This document shows, one piece after another, positions 26,340-37,094 of a stretch of 64,000 nt of DNA. The notes under the pieces were generated by a model. That model did no database searches, had not been told where the DNA came from, and worked only from the letters and a program-made list of their open reading frames with translations. The stretch comes from Fratercula arctica. Lineage: Eukaryota > Chordata > Aves > Charadriiformes > Alcidae. The translations under genes and the position numbers were made by a program. How positions within the stretch are numbered: the stretch's first letter is position 1; each line of letters starts with the position of its first letter. The DNA lies in the NCBI GenBank assembly GCA_947846985.1, contig CANTUZ010000011.1, positions 31,863,589-31,927,588 on the forward strand. The letters run 5' to 3'.

Positions 26340-26484
26340 TCACTTATTTAAAAGAGGCCAGACCCTCCATAGATCAATTTTCTAGCACAGACCAAAAGCA
26401 GGCATGTAAATAAGCAAATAAAAGCCCAGAAACCTCAAAAAAAAAAAAAAAAAAAAAAAAAAGAAACAGGCAATCACTTATTTA
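26340..26484 (+). mobile_element. candidate short retrocopy: poly(A) signal, A-tail and flanking direct repeat
   Basis: A 26-base A run lies at 26437-26462. It is preceded 14 bases upstream by AATAAA at 26417-26422, the spacing expected at a polyadenylated mRNA end. The 11-mer TCACTTATTTA occurs at 26340-26350 and again at 26474-26484, like a target-site duplication enclosing about 86 bases plus the tail. The fit is imperfect: 11 bases separate the tail from the right-hand repeat, and I do not recognise the insert as any mRNA. LINE-driven mRNA retrocopies are rare in birds, because CR1 does not use poly(A) tails. It may instead be an A-tract with a coincidental repeat. Confidence 0.35.
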
Positions 26485-29029
26485 CACTTAATTAAGCATA
26501 AAATAACTCCCCTCCTCCTTTGGGAAGGATATAGATAAAAAATGAATGGAAATAAAAGAGTGGCTGAGTAATCACTGCAGTTCAAACAATATTTCACAAG
26601 CAAAACAAGTGTGATAAGATTCAGTAGCCTGTGGCAGATGTTTGTTTGAGTGAACAACAAGATCGTATTTTCATACTTTTGGCCATCTCTGTAGTCCGAG
26701 GCAAACCGCCAATTCCTACTCTCTACTGTCAACCCCCAGACCTAATGGAGATGAAAGGCAAAATATAGCTCAGCTCCAACTGCGTTATTGATTCCAGCAG
26801 GGCAAGATTCGGGCTGACAAGGCTGAGGTCATAATTTAGCCATTAGCACTAGGAACAGCAGGGTTCGTCTACCCAGAACTGCAGGACTATGGGCCATGCT
26901 CTCTCTTTTATGTCTAATCAATATTATATTTTGCAGTTGTCTCACTGGGCTAATGGAAGAACAGCCACAGCATTGGTTTGAAGAACAGTGCTAGCAAAAG
27001 GCAAAGACAAGATTCTCCTTGTAGACTATCAGCAGTGGCAAACCTTGTCCCACTTCTGTTTTTCTGCTAGAATCCCTCAGTCACATTAAACTCTGTCTTT
27101 TCTCGACAAAAAGTCCAAAAAGACCATACAATACATTAAAAAAAAAAATTGTGCTGGTAAGAATAGCTCTGCAACACCTTGGGGTTTTCATACCTCTGCA
27201 ATGCCGCAGGCAGCTTCTTGTACCTAAACATGAAAAACCTCAAACATAAAATACCATAACCCAAAGTAAGCACTATTGCAATATAATATAATGACATTTG
27301 TGGCACAAATACAATTTATCACATGATCCTGCAATTTTTTCCTTGCCTGCGGGCAGCCAGAGATACATGTTCCCCGCAAGGAGCTGTTTCCACAGCCATT
27401 CCCATGTTTGACGTGGAGCAAAAGGCCTGCAAACCCACCTTCATTGATTTCCTCCTGGAACTACGCGTACCTTTTCATGTTTTCCAACAACTTTCAGGTG
27501 ATCATTAAAAATATGTCCAAAAGCAAGAGTATTTCCTTCCCAACTTAAATGAGCCTTCCTTACCAGGATGTCCACTGAAGGTGGAAAGTCCCATGGGGAC
27601 AATCACTTTTTGCACTCATACGCTCTTTGCCGCTTGGCCTGGGACATGACTTCTTCCAAGGACTGTTAAGTGGACTATGTGTACTGAGCACGACCAAGCT
27701 AAGGAAACTCAGTCTTACGCTTCTACAAACTGCAAGATGATACTTGGTTTTAAATACCCACTGAGGATGAAAGCTGTGTCTTCTCACAGCTCCTCAACTC
27801 AGAGACTTAACGTTGCAATTCTCTTCTATGATTTCTCTGAGGGCCTTTCATTTCCCTCCCCTGTGTTTTTAGATCCAGCCTGCTTTCACTGGCTTCATCA
27901 GAGCCAATAAAAGCAGGGAGAGCTGAAGATTTTAAGCATTCACGTGACACTGGTGGTTTTTAATTGGTTTTGTTTTTAAAATTACACTATAGAATGACCA
28001 GCATTATCCTGACTTTAAAATTGGCTGCTGTAGTTCACTGCTCTTAATTATTTGATGAAGAGAAAGAGATATCTAAATGACAGCATCTGAGATCCTTACA
28101 AAATAATATATGGTAGGGTTTTATTAAATGTTGAAATATTTAGCTGAATTCAGTGACTCAGACAAATCTAGAGAATATAAATTCAGAGCAGTAACTATAT
28201 ATTAAACAGCTGCCTTAAGGCCCCAATTTATTTAAAAATAAATTTGATTGATTTTTTTTGCACATTTTGGAAGTAAAAGTTACTGTCAGCTCCAAATATG
28301 CTCATCTCCGTAAAGGTATCTCATATTATCAACTTAAATTAAATTCTAATCCACTGGCATTAAACTGGTACAAATCCTGATAAGGAAAGTATGAGAGTGA
28401 ATGAACTTAAACGTGTTCCCACTTAACTTAATTTGCAACAATACAACCTACTTTTACCTAAAATAAGCATACCCTAGGTGGGGCAGCACTAATGTATGAC
28501 AATAAATACATGTTCACGTGGCATGTTAAGTTGATGCAACCCTGTTTAAAAATAGAAAACAGTGGTAATAAATGGACAGGTTTTTCCATGGAAGTTGACA
28601 CTGAAGGGATTCCCACCCAAGAGATATGCTCAAATCTTAATTTAACTGGGAAAAGGAGTTTAGAAGTTATCTGTGGATAATTTAAAAATAAACCAGTCTG
28701 GTGATCAGCAGATCTTGCCACCTGTCTTGCACCAAAAATGACTGCAAAGAGGTGTACAAGGATCTCACAACACTGCGCAATAAATAGCAGTGAAATTCAA
28801 TGACAATCAATGCAGAATCAACCGTAATTATATATACAACGATGGACTTGAAATTAGCTGTTAATATTCAGGGAAGATTTCAGAGTAATCACTTAGGCCG
28901 GCAGTTCTCTATGTGTCACCTCCATGCTCCACAGCAGTCTGAAGGCAAACACAATCCAAGGAATTACTATGAAAGAATTAGAGAAGAGTGAAACACCATC
29001 ACAACCACCTCACAAAGTCACATCCCAAA
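26485..29029. other. non-coding stretch, no gene seen
   Basis: Frames are at most 87 codons and overlap on both strands. No recognisable repeat or RNA gene is seen. It leads into the old LINE relic at 29030. Confidence 0.7.
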
Positions 29030-29575
29030 CGATGGGAGCACTTCAGCTCGCTCCTCTCAAAAAGGATGCAAAAGAGTTATCAGGAAAGGCATGAAGGACG
29101 AGCACAAGGATGCAATGACTTCTGTTCCAAAAAGGAAGAAAAAAAAAAATGTCTGAACCTGGAAAAGAGATGATTCAGGGTGGAGAGGGAGGAATATACT
29201 AGCAGTCTTTAAAAATCAGAAATTGCATGGAGAAGATGAACACAGTGCTACTGTTCACGCTTTGTGCCAACACAAGAGCTCCAGAGCATCAGGTGGAACT
29301 ATGAGGCAGTAGGTTTACAACAAAAAAGTGCTTCTTCCTTTTGCCTAATTCATGTGTTGCCACAGGACATTGCAGAGGCCAAAAATATTTAAATGGTGCA
29401 AAAAGTCAATTAGACAAATGCTTGGGACAAAATCCAATCAAGGGCTATTAAAAACAATTATGCAGATACAAGCTCTGGCTGAAGAAGCCCCTCAACCACA
29501 GACCATCACTGTCTGGCAGGGCAGGCCGCAGACACATCGCCGCCTTCTTAGGCTCTTCCCTAATCAGTAGCCCAT
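29030..29575 (+). mobile_element. ancient CR1/L3-type LINE, 3' end
   Basis: Although heavily mutated, the landmarks of an old CR1/L3 3' end occur in order. First comes a worn match to the ORF2 tail with CTGGAAAAGAGATGATTCAG at 29159-29178. Next is a segment like GTCTTTAAAAATCAGAAATT and GCATGGAGAAGATGAACACA. Then comes GTAGGTTTACAACAAAAAAG, followed by TTGCCACAGGACATTGCAGA with GGCCAAAAATATTTAAATGG. AATTAGACAAATGCTTGGGA, GGGCTATTAAAAACAATTAT and a 3' UTR with CTTCTTAGGCTCTTCCCTAA follow. Such copies predate modern bird orders. An internal A-rich patch near 29145 is probably a later expansion. Both boundaries are approximate. No intact frame survives. Confidence 0.83.
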
Positions 29576-29969
29576 CTAATTGAGTTAACAAAAGACACAA
29601 AATACTCAGCTAAACAGACCTCTAGTTTGACCTCTGTGGCCATTTTAGTATTTTGCTAAAGATGAAGCTGAGACACATTTAATTGTCTTGCAATGGGATC
29701 ACAATAGTGATCTCCAGAGCTCCATCACCTGCACTGGAATAAGCAGAAAATGTAAAGAGCCACTTTGAGGCAATGTATAATTCATGCAAGTGTTGCCATC
29801 TAAGCTCTTTAGGCTTTTCTTAAATAAACAAATAATTCATTCTCCACATCCTTCTGCAATCTGAAGCTAGTACTAATCATGCTGATATTCTTGCAGAAGT
29901 TAGATGCCCAGCTGAGCCCAGGGTCCATTGTGTCCTGTCTTGTCTCAGCAAGAGCCATCAAGTAATATT

Positions 29970-29990
29970 AAAAAAAAAAAAAAAAAAAAA
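29970..29990. repeat. 21-base A homopolymer
   Basis: An uninterrupted A run with no AATAAA at a suitable distance upstream and no flanking direct repeat that I can find. Simple sequence is therefore more likely than a retrocopy tail. Confidence 0.85.
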
Positions 29991-31150
29991 GGAGGATAGG
30001 GAAAAGAGAAACAGAGATGAGGCAGCTCTTCCTCCTCCAAAACAGAGAGTCAGGAACAGAATTCTTTTTTTTTTTTTCAGTTGATGCCTGTACACTTCTC
30101 CCAGATTGTTTCAAAAAGACAAAGAGACAAGACGGGATTTTTTCCACACAGGCAGAGTAACTACCATGGAGAAGCATTTGAGAATCTCATGCAGATAATA
30201 TGCCACATCTGAAGAAATGTGACCCACAGAAACATTTTTATTTATTTCACATATGCATAAACCATGACGGACACCAACAGTAACTCTCCTGTATGTTTCA
30301 GGCAATTTAAATGGAAACCATGTCCATTAGTCTTGGGCTAGCTAGCGCTGTGAAATCTCTAAAGATAGGAAACACAAGTCAGTAGGAAGAAGTACAAGAT
30401 GTATATGTAAAGACATCTGGTATAGCTTTCTCAAATTTCAGACTTCAGCACTGTCAGCAATGAACACAGTGAGTTTCTTTTCTTGAGGGGTCTGATTCTT
30501 CACTGTTTTTTTTTTATCATATAATTTCTACTGTCCTGAGGCCATCACAAAGCACATGATAAAGGAACAGACACTGCCTGCTCTATAAATCCAAAAAGAT
30601 CGGGCTTCAGAGAGGAGCAAAATATCCAAACTCAGAGAAAACTAACAGGGTCTGTAGACATGTCAATGGTTTTTTGAGGGGCTTTCCCCAACCCCCCCCC
30701 CCGACATCAGCTTGTATTTGCGTAGCTATCTTACACCTTCAGCAACGGGCAACACAGACAAGGTCCCAATGGTGTAAAGAAGCATATGATTCTGCACAGA
30801 ATCAGCCTCAAACTCTGCAAACAAACTGCTTAGCTTTTGATATTCTTCTAACATTTTTGGTATAGCCTTTGACATCTAGTTTCAAACAGTCTAGAAGTGA
30901 CATGAAGCAGCACTGTTAGTATTCCAATCTGAAAAACAGAAATATGAGATCCATCGAGATGATGCAGTCTAGCATTGCTTTAATTTAGGTGACAACATGA
31001 ATGAGTCACAGGTAATTGCCAGGTACCACGAGGAACACAATTACCTTCAGCCAGCACTGTAGTCCCACTGCCAGCTACGTGCATCGGAAATAGTTTTCTG
31101 CAGTGGGAAAACAACTCTGAGAAGCAGAACAGAGATAATCAGAGTCAAGA

Positions 31151-31169
31151 ACTCATATTAAATATGAGT
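31151..31169. repeat. 19-bp near-perfect palindrome
   Basis: ACTCATATT and AATATGAGT are exact reverse complements around one central A. It is a symmetric site that could bind a dimeric protein, though short AT-rich palindromes also occur by chance. Confidence 0.75.
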
Positions 31170-33075
31170 GAAAATATTTGATGACAAGATTTCATTATTA
31201 CAAATAAATCACAATAGTATTCACTGTAAGGTTCCTATTCTCCAAATTAAGAAGAGTAATTATTTTGCAACTATCACCAGGAAAAAATGGATACACACCC
31301 CTTCTTAGAAAAACATTCTCTTTCACTGCTCCAGGCAGTACAAATTGCACACTGCTTTTGTCCCAGTTTTCTCTGAAAGGTCTGCTAGATTGCAGACACA
31401 TTTCTGAGCAAGATGTGAAGTCCAACTTCTAGCATCTGGCAGAAAGATGCATCAGTATCTCTTTAAATATTTAGGTTCCTGCCTAAAATTAATACTGGAA
31501 TATCAAAAAGAGCCCTGTGACACCTCCAGTGAAAATTTTCCCCTAGAAGACTCCCAATTTTAACAACAGAGATCTCAGGAACTACTTCTCTAACTTAATG
31601 AGCCTTGGCAGCCATTCAAATTAAACACTCTATTGTGCAAGGAGCTAATTATGCTGAGATTAAACCCAGAGAATGATAGGGACATTTACTGTACTTCTGG
31701 CAATTATAAGAGCTCTCAGTATTGGAGAATACAGCTTGTATTTCATAATTCTGAAAGATGTCCCTGCTAATCCAATAAAAAAAATTGCATGCACATGCAC
31801 ACACATACAAGATTAATTAAATTTTAAAAACATTTTTCAACTATTTCTGACACATATACATTCACAAATTATTATTATTAATATTATTTGTTTTGCCCTA
31901 TTTCTCCTGTATCTGAACGTTTGTCCTGTATCCCACATACTCATTTGTCATAATCCTCCACCATTACTCTGAAAGGCAATTAATGTTAAGTTATCTCTTT
32001 TCCTAGGAAAGCTTAAGTAATGACAGTAAAATATTTGCTCATTTAGTATTCTAATTAACTTTTCCAGTATGTTCCCTGATAATGCCCCTTTCTTTCCCAG
32101 AAAACCAGGTGGTCAGTTATCTTTTTCATTGCTACCCAAAGACAATCCATGCAAATATACGGAGCTTTCCTTTCTTGGCACACACAGGCAAAAGCACTTT
32201 TGAAACTTCATGAGTAAAACCTGTCACAGGATGATTTCCCATGTCCTCTTCACTAATGCCTACTCGGACGAGGTTCGATTATGTAACATAAACTCCTTTA
32301 AATCCCCATAAGAGCCAGGAGAGGCTGAAGGCGAGTGAACACCAATGATCAGACTCTACTTTAGCTAAAGGTGTGCAGCATCTCCTAGATCGGGCCCTTG
32401 CACACACGACGGGAAGCTAGGTAGCAAAACTAAAGGAACTTGGATTTGCAATGGATTTTGCGTCTTGTGGTTACCTTCACCAGCGTCTAATAGCGTGTGT
32501 AATCTGATTTAAGGTTCCCCCATCCCAAAGTCAAGGCACTCGCAACAGCTAGCTCCCCAGGGGATTAGCTGATGTCTAATGAAAGCGCAGTCCTTGCTGC
32601 ACCATTCCTTTTAGGGACGGGCATTAACAGAGCTCTCTTTCTCTACCCTGGCCTCCGTTTTCATGAAACTTGTCAAACTGCAATGTATTCAACACTCCTA
32701 ACCCTACTTTTTCTGTCCCACCACATGCAGGAGCCTTTCCAGCAGATACAAAGATTTTTGGGAGGACACACAGGTGGACAGAAGCAACAGCCTGAGAAAC
32801 TAAGCCACTTGATCCACGCTTCAGGTTGTGATATTGGTCAAAAGCAATTTTTCAACTTTTTGGCCAAAACCAATCACCTAGCAGAAGGAAAGTAGTCCCC
32901 ATTACCTTGAGCCAGTGGGGATTCCCTTGAGGAAGCCTCTCCGGAAGTTGTGAGGAAAAGCCCTCGTTCCCGGTGGGCAGCATTCATACACAAATCCTGC
33001 TGTATTTCTTTTTCCTATTCTGTTATCTATCAACATATTGTTTTGCTTAAAGATGGAAAACACAAATGTGAAAGG

Positions 33076-33115
33076 CCTGACCTCACTGGGGCTAAATGGG
33101 TGTGAATCAGGGCAC
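33076..33115. mobile_element. possible arm of an ancient sauropsid palindromic repeat
   Basis: The phrase around CACTGGGGCTAAATGGGTGT, followed by GAATCAGGGCAC, resembles from memory one arm of an old palindromic repeat common in turtles, crocodilians and birds. Only one arm is recognisable, so the call is weak. Confidence 0.25.
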
Positions 33116-34694
33116 AAATGAGCTGCATCTGCAAGTAATTATTACTTAAGCAGGTCTCTAGAGGGTTGGAGGCAAAGCAAGGTTGCTATTATTAAATGTA
33201 GCTTACTGTAAAACAAGATAAATCAGAAAGAGTTACAGGTAATTATTAGTATGTTGTCATTGGTCAATCAACAAATGGCATTTAAGAAACTGTGATAAAG
33301 TGATTTCATAATTAACTGCTCATCACCAACACTTTTAGGGAGAATAGTGGGGGTGAGCTAATTGTTTTAGTAAAACCAGAAGATAAACAAATCACAACTG
33401 TCAAGAAATAAACAGTACAGCAATACACTGAATGAATGCATTTTCTAAGCTTGCACTTTGCTCTGATCTTTATATGGTTTTGTTTCTATTGCAAAGCAGG
33501 GACATATAACGCACTCACTAAATCTCATTCCGTTTATGAGAAATATTCACACTCAGAAGCATTCAGGAAGCGGTCTCTGCATTTTCCCTGCAGTAGTATT
33601 TTAACCCAAAGGACATTTCACATTTATTTCTGCTTTCCCTCACCTCACCTCCCGCTACCCCCCGCCAAGTTCCCATATTTCTGATGACACGAGGTGCTGG
33701 GAACAGAGCAGGGACAACCGAACCCAGGTAGCACGACCCTGGGTGTGACACCAGTTCCCCTTCCCGTCTGGGGCTCCATTACAAGGGAATCATTACTTAA
33801 GAAGCAGCATTAGACTTACTACACTGTGGGACAATCTCCTATTTTAAATTTGTACCTTTTTAATTCTAGAAGAGCCACGTCCAAGGGGATGCGGAGCCAG
33901 TGTCAATACTCCTGCTTTGCCAACAGCCTTCTCAGAATACACCCTTTGGCTGCTGTTATAATCATGATCTTATTAACACCACCTGGAAAACTCTGGCCAC
34001 AAAGTTGTCTCAGCTGAATATGCAAGTTGTGCTAGCTCCTCCCCTCCAAGGTTTTAAATGATTGCTTTTAAAATAAAGATAAATGAAAAATGCATAACTT
34101 GAAGACAAGTATCTTAGCAGGTTAGTTTCACAAAATCTTTGTTACATTTAAAAAAGGCAAAGATTGCAGAACAACAACATTCTGGAAAACTTTCCTCTCA
34201 ATTATGTAGTCAAAAGATTTCAAAACAGGAATGAATTTGCTTAATTAAAGATTTATAGAACCCTTAACTTGCCACCATTCCCAACAGTTGCTTCTCCTGC
34301 CAGGATGCAATATCTGTGTTTGAAAACCTTTACATAACTCCTGCATTTTTCCATCTAGCTCCAGCAAGCTAACATAACCTAACTACATAGTCTGCTATGT
34401 CCCTGTGCACATACTTGCAGTGAAGTGTGAATGCTGCATGGGAATAGTTTAAAATATTTCTTCAATATTTTATCATAACTTTGGTTGATGTTCGTTTGTG
34501 TCCCCTCCAAGCCCAGGAGTTTTTTCCTTTTTAACTACCAGGAGTTGGAATTTTCTGGTTTGTTTTCCTCTACTGTGGATGTAGTCTTATCTAAATATAT
34601 TTCAGTAATTTTTCTATTCCTGACCCCTTCCTTAGACTGCTTACTTGCATGGTGGCTTGTAAATAATAATTTTTATTTTTTTTTCTCCTTGGAT

Positions 34695-34709
34695 AGACAG
34701 ACAGACAGA
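34695..34709. repeat. short (AGAC)n microsatellite
   Basis: Nearly four copies of AGAC in a row following a T-rich stretch. It is a simple repeat that may be polymorphic. Confidence 0.85.
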
Positions 34710-36557
34710 TTCTAACATTCCTTTCATTGTAAGACTATTATATGTCATTTGATAATTATCAAGATAGGTAATTCTCCTATATCAGTATGTGGATTTTCAA
34801 TTAATTTTGGTTTTTTTGAAAGACAAATACATTAGAAAAAAGACCAAATTAAATAAAACACAAATATTCTATCAAAGCCATACACCAGTAAAACGTATCT
34901 CTTCATCCATTCTCCAGTCTGCTGTAATTGAAGCTCAGTTTCCCAGATTAATAGATACAATATCACTATTTAATCTTCTCCTCGGTGACAGGGTATAATG
35001 ATGTGATGAACGTGCTACTTAATGGACTACCTGAAAGCGTTCAAATACCATGGTGATGAACACAGGCTAGAAAACTATAGAAAATAGAACAGAATAGAAT
35101 GAGAACTAAGAAATAAATCAGCACGTAAGGAACAAAATTTATTCAAGGATGTATGGGGCTTTTCCTTTCCCATAGGCATTCCCATTTTTAAGTCCTTTAT
35201 TAATATTTTAATTTTTCCCACAGCTTCATGTGAATGCATAGGAATCGTACAAGGAATAATCTAAATTATCTTGCGGAGCAAGGTTGATGTCTCCCACAAA
35301 TTAATATTAGCTCAGTAACTTGGCAAATTGTGTGTATAAATCACCAAAGATACATGGTGCCTCCCTGTTTCAGTATAAATATAATTTACCATGAATTTAT
35401 TACTTATATTATGATGCACCCTCAGCCCGTAGCATCTATTTATTTGTTTTTAATTTCAATAGGGCAGAAATTAATTTGCCAGCCATACAGGCTCCTTCAG
35501 CAATAGCTGACCGGTGGGATCTAAGAGCTCCTGGAAGACATCCAGTTTTAACCTACTCCAGAGAGGCTGGGGCAGAAATCAGCTTAACCTAGCAGCAAGG
35601 GGAATTAACCAAGCTATTGTAAAGTCAGTCTGTAGATAAAAGCTGTGCTTCTGCAAAGGACAAACATTAGCAAGGACTATTTGGCTTTGAAAGTACTGGA
35701 TGAGTTTTTATGTGTACCCTACACAGGGACTCGGACTACACAATACTTCCAGTATCCCTAGAATTTATATGAATAGGAAGATATTGGCATCCAGTCCCTT
35801 ATGCAACAACACAGTTCTGCAGGGTTCACTACACAACCACCCGCAACCACCTACTTCATGATGCCACCCCCAAATAAAGCTTAAAAAAACCCCAGTTACA
35901 CTGCATAGCACACACTAAACACAGTCAGACCTACATGGATCTTGCCACCTGTATGGTCGAGTCAAAATCAGTTTATCCAAAGAAAGAAAAATGTTAAGAA
36001 AACCCCATGGATATAAGATTCAACTTTTTGGAATGGCTATGAAATGCTGTTGTAAACAAAATCTCCAAAACATTACTGTTCTAGAGAGGGAAACATTGAA
36101 TTATCAACATCCTTACATCTCAATCAAGTACCAAGTTAACTTTGTTTTTAATTACTGATGAGATTAAGACCATCAGGATTGATTTAATATACAAACAGTG
36201 CAGAATCCCTTTAGGTTTTGACAGTTTCTCTATAAAATTATAAAAGGACGTATAAAATAAAGTCTTTACGCCCAGACACTAATCAGAAGCAGAAGAGAGC
36301 TTATGTAATAAAAATCTAATCATTAGAAACATTTTGTAAACCACAGCCAATTTTTAAAACGCATTCAGAGTTAGATTGTCAATTTACATGCACACACGCA
36401 CGCTGTACCATGCAGAACTCCTACTCAAGGACTGCCACGTGTCTTAGCTTCCAATTCAACCTCTGTGTAAGAGGAAAGGCATCCATCATTTTCAGCGGAC
36501 ACTATACCAGTTTCCCCCTGACGAGCGCAGAGGACTTCATAGAGGTAAGCTTGAATC

Positions 36558-36626
36558 CATTTTCCCAGTATGAGAAGCAGCACCGGGAGCAGAGAAGAGA
36601 CTTGAGGTCAAGGACCCAGTGCAGGA
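36558..36626 (-). mobile_element. possible MIR-like SINE core, reverse orientation
   Basis: Read on the plus strand, the order CATTTTCCCAGTATGAGAAG, then GGGAGCAGAGAAGAGACTTG, then AGGTCAAGGACCCAG follows the reverse complement of the MIR core (CATTTT, GAGG, CAGAGAGG, ACTTG, AAGGTCA, CCAG). The match is by eye, with several gaps. It has no tRNA-like head. MIR is an ancient amniote SINE present at low copy in birds. Confidence 0.42.
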
Positions 36627-36996
36627 AGGGACCTTAGACCTACTAGCAAATGTGCCCCCATTGAAACACACCCTTCTATAGGCCACTAAAACATTATTCT
36701 TGATGTAGTTGACCCACATGAAACACTCCTCTATCATACTTTTCCAAATTAAAAAGCGGAAGTAAAAATATTCATTTAAACAGATGGGCAAAATATTTTC
36801 AAATCACAGCTCCTAAGGTTGAAAGTTAAAAATGTTACATAGGGGATTTGTACTTTGTACTACAAGGAACAAACAAAAATAACCTGTAACTTAAAGTATT
36901 CAATTTAGAAACTTTTACTAAATTCAGAACAGGACTATACTTCCATGGTTACATCTACGTGGTACTTTCTCAACATAATCTTCACTTTTCTGTTCC
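36627..36996. other. non-coding stretch, no gene seen
   Basis: AT-rich and unremarkable. Open frames end quickly on both strands. Confidence 0.7.
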
Positions 36997-37008
36997 AAAA
37001 ACTAAAAA

Positions 37009-37041
<33 letters not shown>

Positions 37042-37094
37042 AAAAAAAAAAAAACCAAACCAACCTAAAAACCCTAAAAAAAACCAAAAAAAAG
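36997..37094. repeat. A-rich / CA-interrupted low-complexity tract
   Basis: A 29-base A run at 37011-37039 is followed by A runs interrupted by CC pairs out to about 37094. The pattern looks like an old poly(A) stretch decayed by A-to-C changes or slippage. I see no poly(A) signal or flanking duplication that would mark a retrocopy. Confidence 0.85.

Larger units (their letters stand above)
29576..36557. other. AT-rich non-coding stretch with simple tracts, no gene seen
   Basis: Contains a 21-base A run (29970-29990), a T run near 30065, an 11-base C run (30692-30702), a 19-bp near-palindrome (31151-31169) and an (AGAC) tract (34695-34709). The part at 33120-33340 is rich in TAATTA and ATTGGTCAATCAA-like motifs and could be a conserved regulatory element. 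The longest frame is 107 codons (32572-32895) with no recognisable homology. Confidence 0.6.
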
